The notes below the pieces were generated by a model, which was given only the letters and a program-made list of their open reading frames with translations, was not told where the DNA came from and did no database searches. The position numbers were made by a program, and so were the translations under genes. DNA of 5,536 nt from an uncultured Ignavibacteriota bacterium (GTDB taxonomy: Bacteria; Bacteroidota; Ignavibacteria; Tepidaquicellales; Tepidaquicellaceae). Of this stretch, positions 1-5,536 are shown piece after piece. Location: assembly GCA_937915485.1 (NCBI GenBank), contig CALGII010000234.1, positions 1-5,536 on the forward strand, given 5' to 3'. The number at the start of each line of letters is the position of its first letter. The first letter of the stretch is position 1.

Positions 1-1018
1 TATCCGCTTTCGAGTACCAGATTTCGGAGTAATCCTTGTTAAGTTTTAAAGCCGAATCGTAATCCGCGAGCGCATTTTCAAAATCGCCCCTGTTGTAGTA
101 GCACGACCCGCGTCCGTAGTAAGAATCGTAATTCCCGGCGTTAAGACGGATTGCCTCGTTGAAATACTCAATCGCCTTGTCGAGGTTCGAGAGTTCGTAA
201 TAAGCGTTCGCGATATTATGATATGCGAACGAATCCGCGCCGTTGTACTTTATCGAATTCTCGTAGCATTCAACCGCCTTGCCGAGCCTTCCGACAGATG
301 AATAAGCGTTGCCGCAGTTATACCAGGCGGCGGAAAAGTCGCTCTTCACTGCAAGAGCCATCTCGTAAGAATCTATCGCCTTCAGGTATTTTCCCTGACG
401 ATTTAAAACAATTCCCTTGTTGTACCAGGCGTTGTAGTTCAGGGGATTCAACTCGAGGTGCTTTTCGTATGAATCAATCGAATTGTCGAGTTCGTCGAGG
501 AAGTCATAGCAGTATCCGAGTTCGTAGTACGCGTCCGCGAACTTGTAATTGAGTTCCACCACCTTCTCGAAACAATCGATTGCTTCATTGAACTGTTCGA
601 GCCTTTCATAACTCAAACCCGAATTGAAAATAGCGTCCGTGTTTCCGGGCTCTATTTCCAACGCCCTCTTGAAGTATTTTATCGCCTGAGGATAATTGCC
701 GGTGCTGTCGAGGGAAATTCCCTTGTTAATGTATATTTCCGCGTCGTTCGGGTTCAGTGAAATGGCTTTGTCGTAGTATTCCAGCGCTTCGGAATGCTTC
801 CCCAGTCCGTCAAGAACCAGAGCCTTCTTATAGTACGCATCCGATGAAAAGGGAGAAAATCTTAAATAGTTATCTATAACTTTAAGCGCTTCTTCGAATT
901 TTCCGCCTTCGTACAGAACATTGATTCTTTCTTCTGCAGATTCGGAATTGAGGCTGAACAACTCATCGCTGTCGAAATTTTCATCGGCATTGTATTCTAT
1001 GTCGTCAAAGTAATTCAT
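1..1018 (-). CDS. Tetratricopeptide-repeat (TPR) protein, 3' end outside the window
   Basis: My own reverse-strand translation gives an uninterrupted frame of 339 codons from ATG (1018-1016) to the left edge, so the C-terminus is missing. The start is the only in-frame ATG after a stop at 1039-1037. The ribosome site is weak (AGAAGA two bases upstream, AAGAGA twelve upstream), as is common in this phylum group. An acidic leader of about 23 residues (MNYFDDIEYNADENFDSDEL) is followed by about nine 34-residue TPR units and the start of a tenth. Each unit shows the TPR pattern: W/Y-x-x-x-G at helix A, A/Y near position 20, A-I-x-x-Y/F in helix B, and a closing L-N-P. Examples are EALEYYDKAISLNPNDA and AWYNKGIVLNRQGKY. 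There is no signal peptide or membrane segment, so a cytoplasmic protein-interaction scaffold is likely. Similar TPR proteins with an acidic leader are common in Bacteroidota/Ignavibacteria; partner and pathway are unknown. It has its own promoter and is not obviously linked in function to the secreted proteins upstream. Confidence 0.9.
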   Translation of the reverse strand, partial: MNYFDDIEYNADENFDSDELFSLNSESAEERINVLYEGGKFEEALKVIDNYLRFSPFSSDAYYKKALVLDGLGKHSEALEYYDKAISLNPNDAEIYINKGISLDSTGNYPQAIKYFKRALEIEPGNTDAIFNSGLSYERLEQFNEAIDCFEKVVELNYKFADAYYELGYCYDFLDELDNSIDSYEKHLELNPLNYNAWYNKGIVLNRQGKYLKAIDSYEMALAVKSDFSAAWYNCGNAYSSVGRLGKAVECYENSIKYNGADSFAYHNIANAYYELSNLDKAIEYFNEAIRLNAGNYDSYYGRGSCYYNRGDFENALADYDSALKLNKDYSEIWYSKAD

Positions 1019-1052
1019 TTTCTTCTGTAATCTCTTTTATTTTGTCTGAAAT

Positions 1053-1081
1053 AAATTATTAAATCGCTGACCATAAGTCAA
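1053..1081 (-). promoter_or_regulatory. Predicted promoter of the TPR gene
   Basis: On the minus strand TTGACT (1081-1076) is separated by 17 bases from TAATTT (1058-1053). This fits a housekeeping -35/-10 arrangement and also the TTG...TAnnTTTG type described for Bacteroidota. The predicted start of transcription is near 1046, giving a leader of about 28 bases before the ATG. The call is strengthened because the same ungapped motif, TCTCTTGACTTA then 11 free bases then TTAATAAYTTA, lies upstream of gene A. It is not experimentally defined. Confidence 0.6.
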
Positions 1082-1084
1082 GAG

Positions 1085-1260
1085 ATATTCCTTATAGAGA
1101 AAAATTTTGGTATAAGCAAAAATCTTTACCCTTAAATTTTGTCAATGCAAAAACGGATTAAATTGCCGGACGCGCTGCGGTACCCGCGAGGGGAGTATAA
1201 ACCTGTTTGGAATCCTGTTCGGGAATTATTCGAAAAACGAATGCAGGATCGGGTTTGCGC
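1085..1260. other. Intergenic stretch without recognised gene
   Basis: Between the terminator of gene A and the TPR promoter I see no credible coding frame. A short plus-strand frame starts here (1139) but mostly runs antisense through the sorting domain of gene A and has no family features. There is a weak nested inverted repeat: ATCCTG (1212-1217) with CAGGAT (1244-1249), enclosing ATTCG (1228-1232) with CGAAT (1238-1242). It also holds a near direct repeat, CCTGTTTGG (1202-1210) and CCTGTTCGG (1214-1222). None of this is strong enough to call a regulatory RNA or operator. Confidence 0.4.
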
Positions 1261-1293
1261 AAAAAGAAAGCGCCGGATTTCTCCGGCGCTTTC
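1261..1293 (-). terminator. Intrinsic terminator of gene A
   Basis: Read on the minus strand, a perfect 12-bp stem (1293-1282 with 1277-1266, sequence GAAAGCGCCGGA and its complement) is closed by a GAAA tetraloop and followed directly by TTTTT (1265-1261). It begins 24 bases after the TAA of gene A. There is no T tract on the other side, so it should act only on minus-strand transcription. An identical copy follows gene B. Confidence 0.9.
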
Positions 1294-1600
1294 GATTATA
1301 AATCTAAAAGAAGAATCTTATTTCACAAGAATCATTCTCTTTATGTCGCTGAAATCACCCGATGTCAGTTTGTAGAAGTAAACACCGCTGGAGAATTCCG
1401 ACGCGTTGAAATCAACCGTGTAATTTCCTGCCTGTTTAACTTCGTTGACAAGTGTTCTGACTTCTCTTCCGAGAATGTCATATATCTTCATTGTTACCAA
1501 TCCCTGTTTCGGAATCGCGAAGTTTATCTTCGTTGCCGGGTTGAACGGGTTCGGATAGTTCTGCGATAATTCGAACTTGTTCGGTACCAGGTTGGCGTTG
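1261..1600. repeat. Near-identical 340-nt repeat, copy 1 (3' module of gene A)
   Basis: This stretch aligns without gaps to 3768-4107 (offset 2507) with five mismatches, at 1483, 1519, 1537, 1561 and 1596. It covers the terminator, the stop codon and nearly the whole codon set of the T9SS sorting domain. The non-coding part is identical, so protein-level selection alone does not explain the conservation. Beyond 1600 a 3-nt indel and many substitutions begin at once; beyond 1261 only scattered matches remain. Confidence 0.9.
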
Positions 1601-3597
1601 TTACCTGCACCATATACCGTAAAAAAACAAACATTAGGTCTGTTAGGTATTGAAGCGCCGCCTGTCATAGTGCATCCCGATGCGTTATCCGTGTAGTACC
1701 CCCAGGTCTTTCCGGGTGCGTATGTTGAAGTAACTGTTGAGTATGACGTATATGCATTGTTGTCATAACATATTTCAATGAGCAGGTTGCTTATTCCGTT
1801 GTATGAAAAATGCGGAGACGTCATATATATATACTGCCAGCCCGTTCCTGATACCGTGTATGTGCCTGAATAAGCGGTTGTCCAGCCGTTTGTCACAAAT
1901 TCCGTCAGTGATGTTAACGTAGTATGCTGGAACCGGATATTGAATCCGCTCATTCCGGGTCCGCCGATTGAAAGAACATAAAAACCTATTCCCATAAGTG
2001 GACTATAATTGCTTACTCCTGCAGCGTTAAGTTCGGATGCCGTCAGCAGCATTTGCGTTCTGCCGTCCATCCAGTAAGTAGTAAAAGGATAGTTCGACGG
2101 TATATTTCCCGGGCCAATACATCCGTAACTGGGACCAATAATTTTAAACTTATATACTGCCGTAGAGTCAGTATTGTGATTCGTAGAATTGTCTTTGGCA
2201 AAGATTTTGTAAAAAATCGAATCGCCGATATTAACATCATTTCGTGTTGAATTAAATTCCGCCGAGTAGTTTGTCCCGCCTGTAGGCAGTAGTTTGAAAT
2301 GCTTAACGTTATTGACGGCGTTTGACTTGTACCATCTCACCCATACCGAGTCAATGCCGAACTCGTCCGTAACATCCGCGCTAAGAGTTGCAGGCCAAAA
2401 CGTTTTCGGGCAATTTCCTATCGGTGTATGCGATATAATTGGTTTAGAAGTATCAGACAGCATCGCCTTAAACTGAAACTCAGGAGTCCGGCTGTATTTG
2501 CCGCTGCTCTGAACGGCTTTTATGTAATACCGATATGTCGAGTTTGCTCCGTTGCCCGGAATGCTTCCCGTGTAGTTACTTCCGGAATTCGTCATTGTTA
2601 TTGAGTCCGTAAGCGTAACGCTGTTTCTTGACCAGAAAATCTTACCGGATGAAATCGTTCCTGACCCTATCGGAGTTATCACCGCGTTCACTACATACGG
2701 TCCTGCTACGTTCTGAGTGTTCGGAAGAGGCGTATGCGTGATTGAGGGACCCGGGCTCGCTACGATTGTAAGACACGAAGGCTGACCGGCATACGTTCCG
2801 ATTACTGTCGTTGCCGAACCTGTTGTCGTATCGCAGACTCTGAGAATGTTTCCCGGACCTGCCGATGCAAGATAGCACATTCCGTCGCTGAGGTCAAACG
2901 CCCCGTCCTGATTGTTTCCCGCATCGAATCCTAACGCACCAACGATTGAGAAAACGCCTGTTGATTTGTTAACTCTGTATAAGTTGTCATGAACTATATC
3001 GACAACGAACAATGAACCGTTCGGGGCGCACATAAGCGTGATACCGCCAAGGCATACCGTCGAAGGCGTGCCTACCGGCGTGCAGACGCCCGTCGTCATA
3101 TTAATCGTGAAAACCGATGACGCCGAGAATGATGATGAAAGACCCCACATCGTGTTTGTCGTGTGGTCCCATACCATACCCTCAAAGTTGTTTTCGGGAA
3201 TGCCCGTGCACGATGCTATTACCTGCGTGCAGACACCTGTAGTTGTATCGACCGACCAGATCTGGAACGGGGAACTCTGATTCATAGTATAAATTACGCC
3301 TGTGTAGGTGTTTCTTGCAAGCGCTCCAAACCAGTAGCCCGTTGTCGTGAACGGCGAACCGACTGCTGTTAATGTAACGTCGCCCATGAATTGTTTGCAT
3401 AACTGATGGGTCCCTGTTCCTGAAACGAAAACGAAACCACGGTTGGATGCATTCAATGGATTATCGTGTGTTACGACCGGTAAGTTATTGTATTCAGCCG
3501 GCGCCGGGCCAAATGATGTCGGGAAGTCCTGCGCTGTTATCAGCCCGGCAGTAAATAACACAACTCCCGCTAAAACAAACTGTATAATTTTTTTCAA
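1318..3597 (-). CDS. Secreted multidomain protein with T9SS type A sorting domain (gene A)
   Basis: A complete 759-residue frame. The start is TTG (3597-3595), supported by an AGGAG eight bases upstream, by an in-frame stop at 3615-3613 with no ATG between, and by the signal peptide it opens. Residues 1-22 (MKK, then a hydrophobic stretch, then LITA) are a Sec signal with likely cleavage before Gln23. Residues about 52-267 contain four or five beta-propeller-like repeats with a period near 46: starts near 91, 140, 185 and 232, each ending in a D/N-x-TTG-x-x-T/S turn. Two Ig-like domains follow (about 284-379 and 382-487), each opening with an I-x-HTP motif. Residues about 490-665 form a beta-rich domain (YPFTTYWMDGRTQML, then NLLIEICYDN) frequent in Bacteroidota surface proteins. 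Residues 670-759 are the T9SS type A sorting domain (NYPNPFNP, IYDILGREV, SGVYFYKL, terminal ILVK). T9SS moves such proteins across the outer membrane for release or surface anchoring. No catalytic motif is visible; adhesion or binding is an inference. It has its own promoter and terminator. Confidence 0.93.
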   Translation of the reverse strand: MKKIIQFVLAGVVLFTAGLITAQDFPTSFGPAPAEYNNLPVVTHDNPLNASNRGFVFVSGTGTHQLCKQFMGDVTLTAVGSPFTTTGYWFGALARNTYTGVIYTMNQSSPFQIWSVDTTTGVCTQVIASCTGIPENNFEGMVWDHTTNTMWGLSSSFSASSVFTINMTTGVCTPVGTPSTVCLGGITLMCAPNGSLFVVDIVHDNLYRVNKSTGVFSIVGALGFDAGNNQDGAFDLSDGMCYLASAGPGNILRVCDTTTGSATTVIGTYAGQPSCLTIVASPGPSITHTPLPNTQNVAGPYVVNAVITPIGSGTISSGKIFWSRNSVTLTDSITMTNSGSNYTGSIPGNGANSTYRYYIKAVQSSGKYSRTPEFQFKAMLSDTSKPIISHTPIGNCPKTFWPATLSADVTDEFGIDSVWVRWYKSNAVNNVKHFKLLPTGGTNYSAEFNSTRNDVNIGDSIFYKIFAKDNSTNHNTDSTAVYKFKIIGPSYGCIGPGNIPSNYPFTTYWMDGRTQMLLTASELNAAGVSNYSPLMGIGFYVLSIGGPGMSGFNIRFQHTTLTSLTEFVTNGWTTAYSGTYTVSGTGWQYIYMTSPHFSYNGISNLLIEICYDNNAYTSYSTVTSTYAPGKTWGYYTDNASGCTMTGGASIPNRPNVCFFTVYGAGNNANLVPNKFELSQNYPNPFNPATKINFAIPKQGLVTMKIYDILGREVRTLVNEVKQAGNYTVDFNASEFSSGVYFYKLTSGDFSDIKRMILVK
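2581..2900. repeat. Second conserved block shared by genes A and B, copy 1
   Basis: This block aligns without gaps to 5091-5410 (offset 2510) with about 22 mismatches by eye in 320 positions. The best part, 2701-2880, has only 8. It encodes the last propeller-like repeat and the first half of the first Ig-like domain. The flanking sequence on both sides is clearly more diverged. Confidence 0.8.
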
Positions 3598-3605
3598 AAT
3601 ATATT

Positions 3606-3610
3606 CTCCT
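3606..3610 (-). promoter_or_regulatory. Shine-Dalgarno site that fixes the TTG start of gene A
   Basis: AGGAG (3610-3606) stands eight bases before TTG at 3597-3595. The in-frame codons between the stop at 3615-3613 and the TTG are TCA, GGA, GAA, TAT and ATT, so no ATG or GTG start is available upstream. Downstream, a later start would remove the MKK signal-peptide head. The strong site probably offsets the weaker initiation codon. Confidence 0.8.
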
Positions 3611-3686
3611 GATTAAGAAAAATTGAAAAATTGACTTTTACACGGGAAAAGAACAGTTTGTATTCCTCATAGATTTTGATTATATT

Positions 3687-3715
3687 AAGTTATTAAGTAA
3701 CACTGATTAAGTCAA
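3687..3715 (-). promoter_or_regulatory. Predicted promoter of gene A
   Basis: On the minus strand TTGACT (3715-3710) is followed after 17 bases by TAACTT (3692-3687). The wider motif matches the TPR promoter without gaps: TCTCTTGACTTA, 11 free bases, TTAATAAYTTA. The transcript would start near 3680 and carry a leader of about 80 bases, A/T-rich near the ribosome site, with an 8-base tandem repeat (3617-3632). A perfect TATAAT lies slightly downstream (3684-3679), but without a matching -35 box; it is an alternative -10. Confidence 0.6.
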
Positions 3716-3767
3716 GAGAGAATTGAGGTTAAGAACTAATGGTAATCGTATCGGAAGCGGTTTGTAT

Positions 3768-3800
3768 AAAAAGAAAGCGCCGGATTTCTCCGGCGCTTTC
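3768..3800 (-). terminator. Intrinsic terminator of gene B
   Basis: The same hairpin as after gene A: a 12-bp perfect stem (3800-3789 with 3784-3773), GAAA loop, then TTTTT (3772-3768) on the minus strand, starting 24 bases after the TAA of gene B. It lies upstream of the gene A promoter, so genes B and A are expected to be transcribed separately. Confidence 0.9.
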
Positions 3801-4107
3801 GATTATAAATCTAAAAGAAGAATCTTATTTCACAAGAATCATTCTCTTTATGTCGCTGAAATCACCCGATGTCAGTTTGTAGAAGTAAACACCGCTGGAG
3901 AATTCCGACGCGTTGAAATCAACCGTGTAATTTCCTGCCTGTTTAACTTCGTTGACAAGTGTTCTGACTTCTCTTCCGAGAATGTCATAGATCTTCATTG
4001 TTACCAATCCCTGTTTCGGAATCGCAAAGTTTATCTTCGTTGTCGGGTTGAACGGGTTCGGATAGTTTTGCGATAATTCGAACTTGTTCGGTACCAGGTT
4101 GGTGTTG
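3768..4107. repeat. Near-identical 340-nt repeat, copy 2 (3' module of gene B)
   Basis: Partner of 1261-1600. Across the encoded 90-residue sorting domain the two proteins differ at a single residue (Ala in gene A, Thr in gene B, in NPFNP-A/T-TKINF). Most of the other nucleotide differences are silent. Confidence 0.9.
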
Positions 4108-5536
4108 TTGTTTCCGGCACCCATTACCGCTACGATACAGGTGTTAGGTCTGCTGGCCTGCACTGCGCCGCCTGTCATCGTGCAACCTGTTACGTTATCC
4201 GTATAGTAGCCCCAAGTCATGTTCGGAGCCGCTGTCGAATTTACAGGTGAATACGCAGTGTATGCCGAATTGTCATAGCATACTTCGATGAGCAGGTTGC
4301 TCGTTCCGTTGTACGTGAAGTACGGGGCTGTCATGTCAATGTACTGCCAGCCTGTGCCTGCTACCGTGTATGTTCCCGTGAATCCTGTCGTCCATCCTGA
4401 CGAAACAAATCCCGTCATTGAGGTTTGTGTCGTGTGCTGGAATCTCACGTTGAATCCGCTCATCGCGGGTCCGCCGACCGTGATAACGTTGAATCCGAGT
4501 CTCGTAATCGCGCTGCCGTTTCCGACGCCTGCCGCGAGAAGTTCAGTCGAGGTGAATAACATCTGTGTTCTTCCGTCCATCCAGAAAGTCGTGAACGGAT
4601 AGTTTGAAGAAACTGTTCCCGTGCCGATGCAAGCATTGACGAGATTTACTATTTTGAACTTGTACAATGCTGTCGAGTCGGTGTTGTGACTTGTTGAATT
4701 GTCTCTTGCAAAGACTCTGTAGAAAATCGAGTCGTTGTAATTGACGTCCGCCTGCACTGAATTGAACGCCGCCGCGAAGTTCGTGCCCGTCGTCAGGAGA
4801 AGTTTAAAGTGCTTTACTCCCGTGCCGGTGTTGTTCTTGTACCATCTTACCCATACCGAGTCCAAACCGATATTATCAGTAACGCTTGCGGTCACAGTTG
4901 CCGGCCAGGTAACTTTCGGCACATCGCCTAACGGTGTGTGGACTATTACAGGTTTCGAAGTGTCCGTTGCGGACGCGACGAACGAGTAAACAGGTGTCGC
5001 CGAATACTGACCGTTGCTCTGTATTGCTCTGATTAAATACCTGTAAGTTGCGTTTGTTCCGTTACCCGGAATGCTTCCGGTGTAGTTGTTTCCGGAATTC
5101 GTCATTGTGATCGAGTCCGTAAGCGTGGTGTTGTTTCTTGACCAGTAAATCTTACCGGATGAAATCGTTCCGGCTCCTGTCGGAGTTATTACCGCGTTCA
5201 CTACATACGGTCCCGTTACGTTCTGAGTGTTCGGAAGAGGTGTATGCGTGATTGAGGGACCCGCGCTCGCTACGATTGTAAGACACGAAGGCTGACCGGC
5301 ATACGTGCCGATTACCGTCGTTGCCGAACCTGTCGTAGTATCGCAGACTCTGAGAATGTTTCCCGGACCTGCCGATGCAAGATAGCACATTCCGTCGCTG
5401 AGGTCGAACGCGCCGTCCTGACCGTAGTTCGCCGCGAATCCTAACGGACCAACAAGCGAAAATACACCCGTTGATTTGTTTATTCTGTATAAGTTGTCAC
5501 CTACTATATCGACAACGAATAATGAGCCGTTCGGCG
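3825..5536 (-). CDS. Secreted multidomain T9SS protein, 5' end outside the window (gene B)
   Basis: The frame is open from the right edge to TAA (3827-3825), 569 residues visible. The methionine at 5390-5388 is internal: it matches Met240 of gene A, and the 48 codons before it (NGSLFVVDIVGDNLYRINKS and on) are clear homologues of gene A. About 190 N-terminal residues, including the expected signal peptide, are thus missing, and the whole protein should be near 760 residues. Visible domains in order: the last propeller-like repeats (visible residues 1-75), two Ig-like domains each opening with HTPL (about 93-295), the YPFTTFWMDGRTQML beta-rich domain, and the T9SS type A sorting domain (visible residues 480-569, ending ILVK). 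The domain order is identical to gene A. The role is probably the same: an outer-membrane-translocated surface or released protein of unknown ligand, with no visible catalytic site. It sits 227 bases upstream of gene A as a tandem duplicate. Confidence 0.92.
   Translation of the reverse strand, partial: PNGSLFVVDIVGDNLYRINKSTGVFSLVGPLGFAANYGQDGAFDLSDGMCYLASAGPGNILRVCDTTTGSATTVIGTYAGQPSCLTIVASAGPSITHTPLPNTQNVTGPYVVNAVITPTGAGTISSGKIYWSRNNTTLTDSITMTNSGNNYTGSIPGNGTNATYRYLIRAIQSNGQYSATPVYSFVASATDTSKPVIVHTPLGDVPKVTWPATVTASVTDNIGLDSVWVRWYKNNTGTGVKHFKLLLTTGTNFAAAFNSVQADVNYNDSIFYRVFARDNSTSHNTDSTALYKFKIVNLVNACIGTGTVSSNYPFTTFWMDGRTQMLFTSTELLAAGVGNGSAITRLGFNVITVGGPAMSGFNVRFQHTTQTSMTGFVSSGWTTGFTGTYTVAGTGWQYIDMTAPYFTYNGTSNLLIEVCYDNSAYTAYSPVNSTAAPNMTWGYYTDNVTGCTMTGGAVQASRPNTCIVAVMGAGNNNTNLVPNKFELSQNYPNPFNPTTKINFAIPKQGLVTMKIYDILGREVRTLVNEVKQAGNYTVDFNASEFSSGVYFYKLTSGDFSDIKRMILVK
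5091..5410. repeat. Second conserved block shared by genes A and B, copy 2
   Basis: Partner of 2581-2900. Many silent sites are kept, for example 5341-5400 matches 2831-2890 almost perfectly, whereas just beyond about 5410 the two genes differ at many positions again. Confidence 0.8.

Noticed and set aside
223..552. Plus-strand 109-codon frame opposite the TPR gene
   Set aside because: Arg/Ser-rich translation typical of an antisense shadow; the minus strand carries an unbroken TPR frame with regular 34-residue repeats.
1212..1249. Nested inverted repeat as a riboswitch or operator
   Set aside because: The inner stem is only 5 bp, the outer one 6 bp with a 10-base one-sided bulge. It lies upstream of the predicted TPR promoter, and no known RNA motif is recognisable.
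3679..3684. Perfect TATAAT on the minus strand as the -10 box of gene A
   Set aside because: At 17-base spacing the -35 position reads ATCAGT, a poor match. The TTGACT/TAACTT pair is shared with the TPR gene and is preferred, though this remains an alternative.
1207..4076. Two similar plus-strand frames (1207-1569 and 3723-4076), about 120 residues, conserved between the two copies
   Set aside because: They lie antisense to the sorting-domain codons and terminators. Their likeness is fully explained by the 340-nt DNA repeat, and they have no ribosome site or family features.
1261..4107. Duplication caused by an insertion sequence or other mobile element
   Set aside because: No transposase, terminal inverted repeats or target-site duplications are visible at the repeat edges.
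2642..5388. Pair of similar 78-codon minus-strand frames (2642-2878 and 5152-5388) that could look like a conserved small gene
   Set aside because: They are out-of-frame readings within genes A and B in the second conserved DNA block. The long homologous frames with clear domains are the real ones.
5388..5390. ATG at 5390 as the true start of gene B
   Set aside because: The frame stays open to the window edge and the 48 codons before it are homologous to residues 192-239 of gene A. The position matches the internal Met240, and no signal peptide follows it.

Overview
The window carries three protein-coding genes, all on the minus strand. In transcription order they are: a partial gene for a secreted multidomain protein (gene B, entering from the right edge), a complete tandem paralogue of it (gene A, 759 codons), and a partial gene for a tetratricopeptide-repeat (TPR) protein that leaves through the left edge. 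Both secreted proteins end in a type IX secretion system (T9SS) type A sorting domain containing the hallmark NYPNPFNP. Together with the KxxxILVK-like terminus and the FCB-type promoters, this points to the Bacteroidota/Chlorobiota/Ignavibacteriota group. The exact style of the sorting domain is most typical of Ignavibacteria-like bacteria. The phylum assignment is an inference from protein style only.

Layout: 1-1018, N-terminal 339 codons of the TPR protein. 1019-1317, intergenic, with the TPR promoter and the terminator of gene A. 1318-3597, gene A: signal peptide, beta-propeller-like repeats, two Ig-like domains, a beta-rich Bacteroidota surface domain and the sorting domain. 3598-3824, intergenic, with the gene A promoter, a strong Shine-Dalgarno serving a TTG start, and the terminator of gene B. 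3825-5536, gene B, lacking roughly its first 190 codons. Each gene seems to be its own transcription unit; the two intergenic gaps each hold a terminator followed by a promoter.

The main point of interest is the mosaic relationship of A and B. The last 340 nt (sorting-domain codons plus the non-coding terminator) differ at only 5 positions, and an internal 320-nt block differs at about 22. The sequence between these blocks has diverged with many substitutions and small indels. This suggests local homogenisation by recombination or exchange of the 3' module. A second observation is that the TPR gene and gene A, which are unrelated, share an ungapped bipartite promoter motif. No RNA gene, CRISPR array, insertion sequence, defence system or other clearly new system was seen. 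The exported proteins are probably cell-surface or secreted structural or binding proteins with no visible catalytic motif.
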